Part shown: positions 20,277-33,900 of the stretch, piece after piece
How the letters are laid out: each line of letters opens with the position of its first letter
Numbering within the stretch: the stretch's first letter is position 1
Source of the DNA: Galdieria partita
Taxonomy: Eukaryota > Rhodophyta > Bangiophyceae > Galdieriales > Galdieriaceae
Assembly: GCA_025991245.1 (NCBI GenBank)
Contig: BQMJ01000027.1
Location: 174,451-238,450, forward strand
Length of the DNA stretch: 64,000 nucleotides
Direction of reading: 5' to 3'
Position numbers and translations under genes: made by a program
Notes under the pieces: model-generated
Told to the model about the DNA's origin: nothing
The model's input: the letters and a program-made list of their open reading frames with translations, nothing else
Databases searched by the model: none

Positions 20277-21651
20277 GTATTCTTTGCAGGTTCTGTCTAG
20301 CTCTGCCAAGTTTGGATGGTATCTTCTTACTTGCTTTGGAAGTATATTGGCGTCGTTGAATACAATTGCCTTTGCCAGTTGTTGGGATAGCCAAGCGTGA
20401 TATAGAATTCCTCGAGAGCCCAAACCAGTGTACAACCACATGTTACATTCCTTAAATTTGCCAGCTAAATCTACTATTGGAATAGAACCAAGCTGTGTTC
20501 GTTCTGGAAGTGCTCTAAATGCTCCCTATATATATATATAAAAGTTGAGCAATTTGTTAGGTTATGATCTGTCAACTTACGTCAATGTGAATACATTCCA
20601 CATGATTCAGTATTCCAGGAACGAGTTTATCCAATCTACTGTGGATATTTGCTATTTCCGAGTCTTCCGAAAGTTGTCCTGAAGTACCAGGTTCCCTTTC
20701 GAAAGTAGCTCCGGCAGTAAATAGCATTCTGTTCTCATCAGGAATAAGATACTTTCCACATATGATGGGCATTTTCAGTATGTTTGTCATAGTTCCATTC
20801 CATCGATAATACAAGTTTCTACCAAACGAACGTGTTATTGGCACTTGCTCTGATAGCCCTTCAATGAAATTAGTGTCGGCTCCAGCACAAATAACAACAT
20901 CTTCAAACTCTTTTGTTTGTTTAAAAGTTTGTAAATGAGTAACTGTCTCCGGTCTCCATTCCACTATCCCGAACTGCATGCACAGATTCCACAAACCATC
21001 AAGATATTCGGTCGTCTTAATGGTATACGCATCTTTTAAAAGCAAGCCTGATATCGCCGAGCTATTCCAACCCAGAACATGATACAAATCTTTATCTTCA
21101 AAGAGTTGGACTACATGAGGTAAAGAGATAGATGCTTGTTGCAACCTTCTATGTTGTTTTTGGGTCAATGCAAGTCGAATGATTCCTACAAGATGCTTTT
21201 ACAGAAGATATTTTATAGTAAAATTATATCTACCATTATTTTGCACAAGTTTCGAACTCAGCTCATTCTCTACAAGACGAATAAGTTGAGTTGCACTCGA
21301 GAAGGCTTCTTGTCCTTTCCAAAGAAGTTTTGAATTGGGTGAAAATGGGTGCAGTAGTCCGGCTGCTACTCTAGACGCTCCTCCATTTCCAGGTCGATAA
21401 GGATCAAAAACTGTTATATGGCAAGACTTTTCCAAGTCAGCTGATAACCTGCAAAGATAATAGCACAGTGACACACCGGCGATTCCACAACCTATAATAG
21501 CTATTCTATGGTATTGTTCCACCTTACAAAATAAGCACAACTGTTGATTGACTCTCTTGTAAGAGTAAAGTGATTTATTACAAGTTGAATATGAGTGGAC
21601 TATAAACATTGTGTTTGCAATGAATTCCCAGTTGTAAAGTTTTTGCCCCAT
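20265..21651 (-). CDS. FAD-dependent oxidoreductase (DAO / glycine oxidase / MnmC-C family)
   Basis: The ATG at 21651 opens a 45-residue leader before RIAIIGCGIAGVSLCYYLCR, the FAD dinucleotide-binding fold. GASRVAAGLLHPFSPNSKLL follows, a motif shared with plant and cyanobacterial relatives of glycine oxidase and the MnmC C-terminal domain. An intron lies at about 21169-21230. Later parts include VVICAGADTNFIEGL and, after another intron with a TA repeat (near 20526-20540), GAFRALPERTQLG and MWLYTGLGSRGILYHAWLSQ, the C-terminal FAD-contact region. The enzyme likely oxidises a secondary or primary amine; substrate unknown. The stop at 20265-20267 lies inside the end of the CstF64 gene. Confidence 0.82.
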
Positions 21652-21678
21652 CAGCTCGTTGTGGGGTCTCAAGACTAG

Positions 21679-23791
21679 CTGTCCTTGGCAGCTTCCTTCG
21701 TTTTGGGTAACCGACAAGCAAAGGAGCCAAGTGGCTCCACTAATCAAGAACGTTTCTTGTTTTCTGGTCAAAACAGGGAACGTCATTTTGCTTCTACAAA
21801 CTTTCGAAATAAACACTCTCGTGAGAATTCGACGTCCCTTGCCACGAGTCCCAGTTTGAAGCACCCAAGTCAACAACAAGAGAAAAAGACAGACATTGAA
21901 CTTAGTAGCTCTGTTGAAGCTTTTTCTTCGTCATTGGCAGTTTCAAGGGGTAGAAAGGCTTCTCAAGTGGAAAACCTACTTGACGAAACGGAGCAGTTTA
22001 GAAGGGAACAGTGTGGTCAACCTGTTCGTAGTCTGGGAAGAATAGAAGGAACGTGTGTTGAGGCAGCACCCGAAGCAAAGAAATTGGAAAGCTATTCACG
22101 CGTTCCTTTGGAAGGAACTTTGGAGTACCCTTTTTGTTTGAGTAGAGAGCAAACCATTCCTACTACATCAGCGATTCGCCAAGGGATAGCGAAGGAGGAA
22201 GAACGTGTCAGTAAACCTCTTGCAGAACAAGAAAGTTTGGATAAAGCAACAGGTCAGAGAAGAGGCAACGGATTTTTGGACAAGTCTGGAGAAGTGCAGG
22301 GTTCTTCAAACTTCATTTCTTCATCAGGCAACATAGAAAACTCAGATAGAAAACTATTTAGAATGGGTGAAAAATCCAGCCGTAGTGATCGTATTGTGGC
22401 TGGAAAGTGGCGTGTTGGAAGAAAGATAGGCTCGGGTTCTTTTGGAGAGATTTACTTAGGTATTAATATTATATGTAGAAAATGGTATTATGGGAACTGA
22501 ACAGAAACTTGTATTAGGAACGAATATATATACCATGGAGGAAGTTGCTTTGAAATTCGAATCTGCAAAAACGAAGCATCCCCAGTTGTTGTATGAAAGT
22601 AAAATCTATCGATATCTTTCAATTTCTCCTTGTGTACGTTGTTTTCTTTTTTAATTTGATGCAGTTTTTATATTCTTCGAATTAGGGACAACCAGTGGTA
22701 GGATTTCCAACAGTCAAATGGTACGGTCAGGAAGGGGAATATAATGTGATGGCGATGGAACTTTTAGGCCCGAGTCTTGAGGATCTGTTTAATTTTTGTC
22801 ATCGCAAATTCTCCTTGAAAACCGTTTTGATGATTGCTATTCAGACGATTTCTCGTATTGAATATATTCATTCTCGAAGCTTCATTCATCGAGACATTAA
22901 ACCAGACAACTTCCTCATGGGGCTAGGAAAGCACTCAGAAATCATCTATTTGATTGACTTTGGTTTATCCAAAAGATATAGAGATCCCAAGACACATGTG
23001 CATATTCCATATAGAGAGGGAAAGAACCTGACGGGTACTGCAAGATATGCGTCCATCAATACACATTTGGGTTTGGAGCAGAGTCGAAGAGATGATTTGG
23101 AGTCTCTTGGATACGTGCTTATGTACTTTAATCGCGGTAGTTTACCATGGCAAGGCCTTAAAGCTGCTACCAAGAAACAAAAATATCAAAAGATAAGCGA
23201 CAAGAAAGCGAATACTCCCATTGAAGTCCTTTGTAAAGGATATCCTGCAGAATTTGCAATTTATCTCAACTACTGTCGCTCTCTAAAGTAAGTTTTAAAG
23301 AATAGCTGACATTAGCATGAAAGTAACAAGTGTATAGATTTGAGGAGAAACCAGATTACGACTATCTTCGATCTATATTCCAAGCACTTTATCGAAAGAA
23401 GGGCTTTCCCGATGATTATGTATTTGATTGGACTACCTTGACTCAAAACGCATCATCTTCCTTGAGACCGAATGCTACAACTGTACATCATGACTTGAAA
23501 AATCGTGATGATTCCATAGCGGTGGTAGTGGATCAGCAACAGGAAGAACGGACTTTGGACCGTACAGAGAGACTGGAATCTAGTAACCTGGGTACAGCTC
23601 CATTGTTATCGAGTCCCGTACTGAAGGAAGGGGAGACTTCCCGTAGAAAATTGGGTGAAGGAGTAGCAGACACTTCGAAGGATTCGAAACAAAATGTTGT
23701 TCCAAATACGTCGAATACTTCCAGTGTTTTGAATGCTGGTCCTGGAGGCAAAGATATTTCTTTGTTTTCTACTTCAAGAAATAAGAGATGA
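21679..23791 (+). CDS. Casein kinase 1 with a long N-terminal open region
   Basis: The kinase core is unmistakable: [85 protein letters not shown] and [20 protein letters not shown]. Introns interrupt it near 22460-22518, 22632-22686 and 23288-23337. The first ATG of the frame is 22363 ([16 protein letters not shown]), which gives the normal CK1 length. The same frame is open without stop for 228 further codons upstream, to 21679, and reads like Ser/Glu/Arg-rich coding sequence, but has no ATG. The true start may be in an unresolved upstream exon. The C-terminal tail is Ser/Thr-rich (ends STSRNKR). CK1 enzymes phosphorylate primed Ser/Thr in many pathways. Confidence 0.9.
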
Positions 23792-24077
23792 AGAGGAATC
23801 ACCCAACTAGCCGTTGCCAAAATATCTGAGGTTTGCTGATGGTTTCTTAATGGTGATGAAATTCTCAATACTGCAAACCGTTGTGTTGTCTCTATTTATT
23901 TTCCTTTCGAGAGACATTTCGTTCGACATGTGTCATGTTGACGACCAAGTCAAAGGAAGTGGATATCAAAAAATTTTTTTAGACTCTGTTTTATGAGCTT
24001 GACACATTATTGTATACTGCTCGCTTGATTCCTCTTCTTCCTACTTGCACTTTGCGACAATTGTGTCTTGTATCAAG

Positions 24078-27000
24078 TTAAATCAATTTGCTGTAGGATG
24101 GAGGTGCACATTTTCGATTGATAAATTTAGCAACCACTACAGGACAACAGCTTATTGTAGTGACAATCAGTATTCTTAACCAAAAACTCCACCTTAGAAT
24201 CAGATACAAATCGAACACGGTACGCAATAGAAATAATGATAAACCATAAGAAATCAAACTGATGCATTCTGCAACCACCATCAGTCTATGCCACTTGCGA
24301 ATTTCCACAGCTACCATCAATAATTCTGTAAGTATCAACGAAGTAAACGCTACAGAAATCAATGAACTGGTCGAAAAATAGTCGTCATTCCACAACACAT
24401 ATACAGAAACTACCATGATAGTCATTCCTTGATAAAGTCCTTTTAGTAACCATGTCAAAAAAGTTTTCAAGTTCAGAGAACGTCCTTTTCGAAGATCTGC
24501 ATATAATTCTGGATAAGTAAATGCAATCTCTTTTGTCACATCCACATCCAAAATCAACGAAAAGACAGGGAACATTGTGTAGATAGTTGCATAGCCAACC
24601 AGAATCCAACCTTCAAATATTGGAATTGCCGCATAAAAGAAAATTGCGCAATAAACCATTTGTATAATGGCAATAATGAGTCCTCGATGGATGACAAACT
24701 GCGCTAATCTTGCTGAACGCTTATAAGAATTTCGTCCATGCCACAAAAGAAGAGAAGTCAAATGTGAAAATTGAGTAATGCTAATATCGGACGCCAATGA
24801 AGCTTGCTTTCCTTCCTTTCCAGGAATTCCAATTCCAAAGTTTGCCTGTTGAATCATCGAAACATCATTTCCTCCATCACCAATAGCAGCAACTCGACAC
24901 GAGGTGTAGGATTGAACTAGTCGCACAACTAAAGACTTTTGAGTAGGGCTACAACGACAGACAACTACACAAGGAGCTAGACAAGAAAGTTGAAGGAATT
25001 CTTCTCTACAAAAGGCAAGTAAGGTCTGTAAGGAGGGACCATCCACAATCAATACATCTCCTATTCGATGCCTATACAACGAAAGTTGACGAGAGGCTTC
25101 AATTCTACTGGATACTCCTGTAATGGTGTAGATCCCTTTGGAGCGCTGCACTAACCGAGAACTTATGGCAATATTGGTGGCAGTTTCAACTTTATCACCA
25201 GTTAGCATCCATATTCGAATACCTGCATGCTGCAGTTTTTCAATAGTTTCCCTCACACCATCTTGCAACTTGTCTTCCACTCCAGTCAGTGCAATCACTT
25301 CCATATCTTTCTCTAAGCTCTTCTGAACTGAACTTAGTGCTTCTGAACGATTCTTAATAGTACGTTGCGCAGCTTGATATTCTTTCATGAATCTCTCCAA
25401 TTCATCATTTCCTAGGGTCTTTCTTGCATATGCAAGAGTTCGAAGACCTTCACGAGCAAGGTTTCCACTTTCTTCATCCAACCAGTCGTTTTCATGAACC
25501 AACTGAGAGATAACCATATCAGCTCCTTTCACATAAAATACGGTTTCCATGGTTTGCAGGTCACGAACTACTATACCCATTCGTCGAGCTGCCGACGTAA
25601 ATGGAAACTCGCAAAGTATTTCAAACTGCTCTTCTCTACCAGTGGGGGTACGCAAACGAATAAGAGAAGCACTTCTCTCCAATAAAAACACTCCACATTC
25701 TTCACAAAAATGAACCAAAGCAACTTCATCTGGGGAGGCTGCTTGAATAGTTCTGGTTCCATCTTCTTCGATAAAAGGCGTCACATGATGTGCAATTGCC
25801 ATGGCCAACAAAGCCTGTGATATCATGGTCTATAAAGAAGCGAAGGTCGTAAAAACATTCTCGCATACAACTGCTATCAAACAATAGACATACCTGAATA
25901 TGTCGCAAACTTTGTGGATGTGCTGTTTGACTTCCACTACTTGATAATAACGAGTCACTTGAAAGAATAGCATTACCGTGGGAATATTTATCCGCTCTTT
26001 CCGTAAATCCCCAAAGGATATATTTCCTTAGATCTTCCAAATCATCCTTACTAAATAATAAACTTCCTAAATGCAATTTCTTCAAATGCATTTCATTCTT
26101 TGTTAATGTTCCCGTCTTGTCAGAAAGAAGATAATCAATACGCCCTAGCTCTTCTGGAAGATTGGATGAACTAACTCATTAACATTTCATAATTTTACTT
26201 GGTTTAGTCTTTTCAACATCACTTACCGTACAATACATTCAGGCAAGTCTTCATCATGCTGAATAAAATACGCGTAGATCGTTCGTGCCATATCCAAATT
26301 GATACGCATGGAGATAGGAATTATCGAAGAAAATAATAAAAAATAACGCATAAAATATAAGTACCAACGTCCTTGAAATCCTTTCAAAACTAGCAAAACA
26401 AACGACATTGAACCAAGAAAGAAAAAGAGCATCTTTGAAATTCTATTCAGTTCCCAATCCAATTTTCCGACTTTCGACTTGGGCTTTGAAGCGTTTAATG
26501 CACTTCGAGTTTCCTCGCCAACGTACAAAACTAAGACAATTGCGCTTCCAGAGGCAATAACTGTATTTGCCCATACAGTATTCTCTAAGGAAAGCGGTTC
26601 TTCTGTATAGAACTTCTCTTCAGATTCTTCGGTTTGAGAAATTGAGAAATTTCCAATAAAATCATAGATTTCCTTTCTTGGAGCTTCTAAATGAACAAAT
26701 GCATCCAATCCCACCAACTGCTTGTCATCCTCAATGGTTTGAGTCGAAGAAACCGCTCTACGAAGTTTCCAGTCCGTCTCGCCATCCAGTTGGTCTGTTC
26801 TTATAAAAATAGTGCCTTTACTATCATGCTTGGCTTTCAACAACAAACAATCAGCTGGAACGCGGTCATCGTTATGAAGAATTAAAATGTCACCAACTCC
26901 AATATCTTTCCGATATATAATACGCTGGCTTCCATCTCTTAAAAGCTTGATATACGTTTGCATATTTACCTCTCTGTCTCGACAATATCTCTGCCAGTCA

Positions 27001-27602
27001 TCATATAATTTCTTGAATATCGACACTGAAAGCACAAATATCAAAGGTCCCAAATAAGTAAATAGATAGTTTACACGAAGTGGAGGAATCAACTGTGATA
27101 GAGCAACACCTAGAAAGAACAAATTGTAGAACATGCGAAACTCTTCAAATAGTATCTTCGGAAGGAAATTGAAAATAGTGTACTGTTGATTTCGAACTCT
27201 ATTCTGAGATTTGGGCTGTTTTCTGTCAATCAAAGCCAAGCAAATTGTCCTCTCTTGTTCTTCTTCCTTGTTTCTTTTTCTCTTCCAAAAAGACATTCGG
27301 ACAAATTGTTTCCAAACTCTGCGCCACTGGAAACTTTTCCTCGAACTCTCGACGGCTTCTAGCGACTCTTCATTTCCAACTTCACGTGCCTCTAAATCCA
27401 AGTCATCTATATCATTGTTGCCATCATCTAACCAGTGTTTTGGAGATTTATTCTGAAAGCCAACTGAGAGAGATGCTGGGCTGGAACTAGTCATAGGGGT
27501 GTACAAGTCAGCGTCATCACGTTGTCCCAACAAAGAAGTTCGATATCGTGCAGCTCTTGAACGGGAACTAGGCAATGCACTCGGTGGCAAGGGAGCTTTC
27601 AT
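24078..27602 (-). CDS. P4-type ATPase (phospholipid flippase)
   Basis: Three large exons. The first has YTIFNFLPKILFEEFRMFYN, RDGSQRIIYRKDIGVGDILI and IRTDQLDGETDWKLRRA. A short intron near 26170-26225 precedes the exon with LSDKTGTLTKNEMHL, which holds the phosphorylated Asp. A second, near 25827-25895, precedes ASPDEVALVHFCEECGVFLL, the nucleotide-binding site, RIWMLTGDKVETATNIA, and GDGGNDVSMIQQANFGIGI. About ten hydrophobic segments are present. P4-ATPases flip aminophospholipids to the cytosolic leaflet of Golgi, endosome or plasma membrane. The frame opens at 27749 without an ATG; 27602 is the first ATG. An acceptor at about 27763 with an upstream GTAAGT donor suggests a further 5' exon that I could not close. 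Confidence 0.92.
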
Positions 27603-27939
27603 ACTTTGTTGATAGGGATGCACGTTGAGCTTTGTTTTCCCAGTAACACTACCTGATGGAAAAGTAGGAAAGTCCCAACTAGGAAGCGATTGATAGGGAG
27701 TGAACGTTGAGTCCGCGCTGTTCCACAAGTTTTTCCAGAGTTTTTGCAACCAATTCTTCTAGACTTCTCTTAGAACCTCAACAATAGCACTCGAAGAATA
27801 TGCAAAACACTTACTTTGTTTGTCCGTACTCTCGGTGAAGGTCTTAGGAAACTTTCACTCAAAACGTTCCTAGAGTTTTGCAACTTTCGTCCTCGTGAAG
27901 TTGAGGCCAGTGTGTTATACAGACTCAATGATACTGCTG
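27603..27939. other. Intergenic/5' region of the P4-ATPase gene
   Basis: This stretch lies between the THADA-like stop and the first ATG of the P4-ATPase. The frame upstream of that ATG stays open to 27758. It probably contains an intron (donor GTAAGT at about 27803-27808) and a first exon, but no ATG was found in the matching frame. No other feature is seen. Confidence 0.35.
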
Positions 27940-30900
27940 TTAACAAGTTCTACCAAGTAAAAACAGCAATTCCCGTGGTTCCTCAAAACGTGGGTCTTGA
28001 AAGTGCCAGTCCAAGAAGTTTTCGAGGTTATCTGCTAAGATCTTGTGAATCTTCTTTCTAAATCCATCGTCTTTGGACAATTTTTGCAAACACCATATGG
28101 CACTGTCTATTCTTGACCCGTTGTGTCGATATGTTTCATGACCTTCATCTAAAATGTACATATCAAGTAGTAAAATATAAACTGGACGAAAAAACTCTGG
28201 AAGGAAACCGATCATTTCTCTTTCTTCTATATAAAACACCCAACTCAGTAGGAAGTACAAATGGTTGATGGCTTTCTCAAAAGAACGCCTTCTCCATATA
28301 CTATACGATTCTCCATAGGAAGACAATAAGATGGTTCTACAGAGCACAGCCAAATGTTGCATTTGCAACAAGGGTTCCTCAAAACTATTATTGGGGTCAA
28401 AATCAAACAATTCCATGGAAGAGCTGTGAAAATAATTTTGCCACTGCTTCAAAACTCTTTCTATTACATAAGACGGATGTATCTCATACATTGCATAATC
28501 TGAATTGTCTTTGTCTGAACTGTCCATCACTTGGAATGAAAGACACAAGGTTTTCCTAATGAATGAAACAAGGGAATGACAAAGAACTGAACCATATGTT
28601 TCATCATGAAGCATAATGAATTCTAATGCGAGACATTTGTTAAATATCCAATTCAAAGCTTGAAACCAGTTAGGTTGACATGCTGGAAGCTCATATTTGT
28701 CTTTCAGTATATAATACAAACTTTCCGCAGCTCCATTTCGCACGTCGGGATATTCATCTTGCAAATACTGCATGATACATAAGGAGAAGCGAATCCATAC
28801 ATTCTTCAAACTTGACTTAGAATCGGTATTGATTTCCAGCAGACGTGTATATGAGTTTGAACGAGTTGTTTCAAAAATTTTCCTAAAAAGAACGACACCT
28901 AAGTTATGCAGAGAATCCAAAATAGCCATGCGAAATGGAATTGGATGCGTATAGGGATTTGTCTCCACAAACTCCAAAAAGAACTCAACATCCTTCAACC
29001 AAATTTCCTCGGATTGTCTCTCCTGCTCGCAAAGACCATCATCTATTTTGGACGAAGAAAAAACATCTTGAAATTGTAGTATCGTGGTATATAAAGGAAA
29101 TGCTTCTTCCAACACTGTATAGGATGAGTATTTTCCTATAATTTGCTTCGTTCGAACTAGAAGACAGTGCATAAATTCATTCTCCGATTTGCAGCTTAGA
29201 TTCTGCAAACCTGAACAAATGCATTCCAAGAGTGTCCTGTAAGAAGATGAACTAATACAACTTCTTCCATTATCTTTTACCATGTAAAGCATATGCGTCA
29301 GAACACGTCGGTAAAAACTCAAAACAGCTGCGACAATATCGCTGGCACTGCTGCTATTGGTGAGGATCTCTTCCAAACGGATTCCTAACCACTTTAGCAC
29401 ATCTCGAATTGCATCCTTATCCAGGTCACCTTCCGAAAGCCAATACTTTGTCCATTTCTCAAAAATACGCATAATCTCTCTTTGGATTTGCAAACAAGAA
29501 CGTTCAAGCAAATTCGGTAATCCGGTAAGAAGCCTTTCTTTGGTTACAGGATACTTCCATTCATCTTTCATTGATAACGATGACAAAAATGACATAGAGT
29601 CAAATGAGAACAACCATTTTTCATCTATCGTTTCTAAGAGTCTCAATGATTCAATTACTAGCTGCGTTTGACCCACGCGTAAACCATCCGCACAAGATTC
29701 CTGCCTGGTTACAAAGCATTGATATTCGAGAAAGAGAATTTGAAAGATCCAATCAATGGCATTCTCATGAATTCTTAACTTCAACTGATGGATTGTGACA
29801 TCATCATTAGGATAGGTTTTGTCTTTTAATATCTTCAACAACTGGCACATCCATGTAAACCACATGCTGCGCGTTAATGGTGGAATACAAACAGATACAG
29901 CTATCCACGATAAATAATCCAAGACAAAGCCGTTCAAAAATTTCAAACAATGCTCCAAAAGCATAGTTTCCTTCCAATAGAGAATATTTTCCTCAAATAG
30001 TTTAATGCAAGTAAACAATTTCCCCTGTAGCATATTCTGAATGGATGATAAGGATATCACTTGAAAATCACAAGGAAATGAATTTTCTTCATTGTAGTGA
30101 GAGCAAGTTTCTTCAATGTTATATTGGATATCCAGAACTTGACATTCCTGTAAATAGCAAACTATACGGCAACCATAACACAATCTAGGCAGTAGTAAAT
30201 AGGTAACGTCCATGGAAGATAAAGCAGTCTCCAATTCCTTTGTAGTGTCATGTAGGAATGAAAATGAAATGGAATACGGTTTCGGTAGAGTTTCACCACT
30301 GAATTTCGAGAATGTAGGTGAATACTTCATTAGTAATGAATGTCGATACCATGGATGCTGTTGAGAATTCGTAAATTTCATCTGAATAATATTCCATGAT
30401 ATCATCCTTTGGAAAATCTTATCGGCCGTAGACTCAGAGCTGCATAAACAACTAAATGGGATTAGAGGAAGACTTTCTAACAAGGACATCCATAATTGTA
30501 AGGACCAAGGCGTTCCACGAACCATGCGACATAGAGACGTTCCTGCTGCAAGACGAATATACTGCTCTCGTACTTGTAGAAAAATAACCAGTTTCTCAAT
30601 TAACAATGGCAGTAATTGAAGCTCATAAGAAGAACAAAACGGATGTGGAGATCGTTCAGCTAAATTGCATATTAGCTTCGGGTTCTCAAGTTCATATCTG
30701 ATAGTATTCAATCGAAAGTTGCTACTAGAATTACGCAATGTCGACAAAAGACATAATATTGGATAAATACCGGCCATATAATCAGACTTCAAACAAGAAT
30801 TCTTCTGCAACAGTTCGTTTTGGACTTGTTTCAAACTGCTTAAAATATGAGAAAATAAGTTGGGAAATCTTTTCCCGAAAAGTTCTCCGTAGGTCAAGAC

Positions 30901-33900
30901 GGTTTCATTCTCAACGTGTACACTTGGTAACACTATTGAATCTACTGGTAGAACAAACTTGGAATACTCTCTTTCTCTTGCTTCACCAGAGATCTTGAGG
31001 ATTCGCCGCAAAGCTGCACCAGCCAACAGCATAGCACTATTACGAATGGACCTGTTCATTATCTTGCTCAAAAGGATACCAAGCTATAACAGCACAAACC
31101 ATCTTACCATTTAGAAGAAGCATAAGCTCTTCTTGCATTGATAAAACTGCGTTCGGCAAAGTTCATCGTGACATCTGATAGGCTTCCGTCTTGTAGAAGA
31201 AATTGCAATATATTCATACAGTGTATTAAATAAGCATCTGTTGAAAAGACGTTCAACTCAATTCTACTAGAAAAGGATTCAGCCTTGTCCTTGTCAAGAA
31301 AATTTTCTAGTCCATCGACCAATTCTTGTAAGACTCTTGGGGCAATCTCCTTCAACCTCGCCTGTTCAGCAGCCAAACATACAGCATGAACAAAATATGG
31401 CAAACCTGCGGAACGTCTCAAGGAATAAAATTTGGCATTCGACAATTCTGATAAGACTTGAAAGACTTTTTTTCGAGGAAGTTCTGAAAATTCCGATTGA
31501 GTGGAACGAAATAAAGCGCTGCTGCTTAGTAATAAGGATTCTCCTCCACATTCCATTACTCCAGAATGTGTTGTACAACATATCACTTCAATCTGTAGAG
31601 AAAATAGATACTCTATATCTTGAATAGTCCATACTAGACTCAGACTGTTTCCAGAATTCCTATGCTTTCGCAATCCTAAACCATTTCTCAGTGAAACAGA
31701 TTCAAACAATTACAACCAAAAAATCTCACCTTTGGTTACATAAGAAGGCTGAGCTCTCGTCTTTTCATATTCAACAGGCTTTTGTTCACAAACTGTTTGA
31801 ATGATGATTGCAATCAAAGAGCACACTTCCTTAAGACAATGAAACGAGCCAACCATAAGTTTCCTTTGAAACGAACTTTCATTCTCAACTGTCTCTATCA
31901 ATGAGCCTTCTCTTGACTGATTTGAAATAGATTGCAAATACACTCCTATCCAAGGTTCCACATATCCAACTCCTTTCAAACTTTCCATTACGGAAAAGGA
32001 GATTATTTTCTTCAGAGGATCCGCTACTTTCGATCTGATAGTTTCCAATGTAAAGTAGTTCAACCACAATTGGGGCTTCCATCCATCCAGGAAAAGATAT
32101 TTACAAGCCACGAAATATCCGAATAGCCAATCTTCTTCGTATGAATTGGAAAATATAACAATAGAAGAATCAAATTTCGCCATTTCCTGGTTTATAAACC
32201 AAGAAATAAAATAGAAAGAAGCTATGGCTGGATCCGTAACTTGGACTCCAGTCAAAAGAGAATTATCTTGTGTTCTTTTTACAAGGTTATCGTAATCCCA
32301 TTCTGCAACAAAGTAGCCACTTGTTTTTACAAAACTGTTGAAAACAAGTCGAATTATTTGTGCTCCACATTCCACATATGCGGAGCGAATGTTTTTGAGA
32401 TGGTGAAAACAAACTTTCCAAATCCAGTCAAATGATAAGTGTCTAAGAGGGACATGTAGCTCGTAACTTGCTAAAAGCTGAGAAACAGTTTTCACGTGTT
32501 TCTCCGATCCATTCAACATGGAAATGTAATAGGTATACAGAAGCTGTTGTGTCAATGCTTTTGACCCTGTAGAAATAACAGAATCCTTATCCAAGGAATT
32601 GAGCATCCACTCCTTTAAAATATTCGAAGCGTTCTGTTGGCGATAAGTATTTACATCCGAGGCAACTAGATTATAAAGAAACAAGAGATGCATTTGCTTC
32701 ATCACTTGTGCAGTTTGAAAGATAAAAATATCAACGTCGGCAATGCTAGCCATCGGTTGTTCTTTTTGACCAACATTATGTTCCCATTCATGGAAAAATG
32801 TTTGCCTTTCGTGAACTTGGACATTCATTCCACGTTCTAAACGTTTCAATAAGCGTGAGACAATATGAAGAAATCTCCAACTGGCCGAAGGCTTAGATTC
32901 ATACAAAAACCAAGGCATTAGTTTCGGCAATAGATGCAACTCAAAACTGTCAAGTGAATCCAGTTTAGAAGATGATTCAGTAAGCAAGTCTATTACAGCA
33001 AACCTACAGATATCGTCCTGGCTGGATAGAGCAAGGTTCAATTCGTCCAGAAAAAACTTTACTAAATACAAGTCATGACAAGAACATATATTTACAAAGT
33101 CAAAACTAACCTGTTGACTCTCCATCTGAAACACTAAAGCAACTGAAATCTTTCAAATAATGAAGTCTTAAACCAGGACAAAGTTTCCTTCCACTCGACA
33201 AGACTATTAGTTTTAGCCTTGTTGTGTGCCAGTAATCTCTAGTTATCTTTGAAATACTAATCAAAATACGAACTAGACAATTTGTGCGATCTTTTGGCAA
33301 CTTCAAGTACACTCCAAGTGCTTGAGATATCAAACGTTCTTCATGAAGAGCACACTTAGCGACCATTATGGAACAGAGTAAGTCGTATACAGTCTTTTCG
33401 ATAAAATGCTGTTCACCAACTTCTTCTAATAAGAGTTTCCAAAAAGTTTCCAGGCAACGAGCTGCAGAGGTAGAGCAAGACTGGTCTATTGAAACTGCCA
33501 ACAGTGCCTGCTTTTGAAAATTCGGTGAAATTTCCAACAGCTGATAACTTCCACCCATAAAAGACACAAGACTTTGTATAATGACAAACTGTGCCTTTGT
33601 TGAAATCTTTCCAACAAGCAAAGATTGATAAAATTCCTTCCAGAAGAGTTTCATTCTTTGCTGCTCGCTATCTGATACTCTTGAATCTGAACTTATTGAA
33701 ATCAAGCTTTGAATAATGTCACTGACTTGATTAGAAATGCCTCTGATTGGTTCTTGACAACGTTGCCATAGAATTTGAAAGATTTCCCTTATCAACTCTG
33801 CTGTCATCAAAGAATATTCAATAAGCTTCAAAATACAGCGACGAAGAGCATCCAACGCCATAAAATGAAAATGTGAATCTTCACGAAGTTGACAAAAGCT

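Noticed and set aside
20143-20439. 98-codon reverse frame over the end of CstF64
   Set aside because: Different phase from the FAD oxidoreductase exon that occupies this strand, and it lacks conserved motifs.
20524-20544. TA dinucleotide run as a regulatory or mobile-element mark
   Set aside because: It sits inside an intron of the FAD oxidoreductase and is a simple microsatellite.
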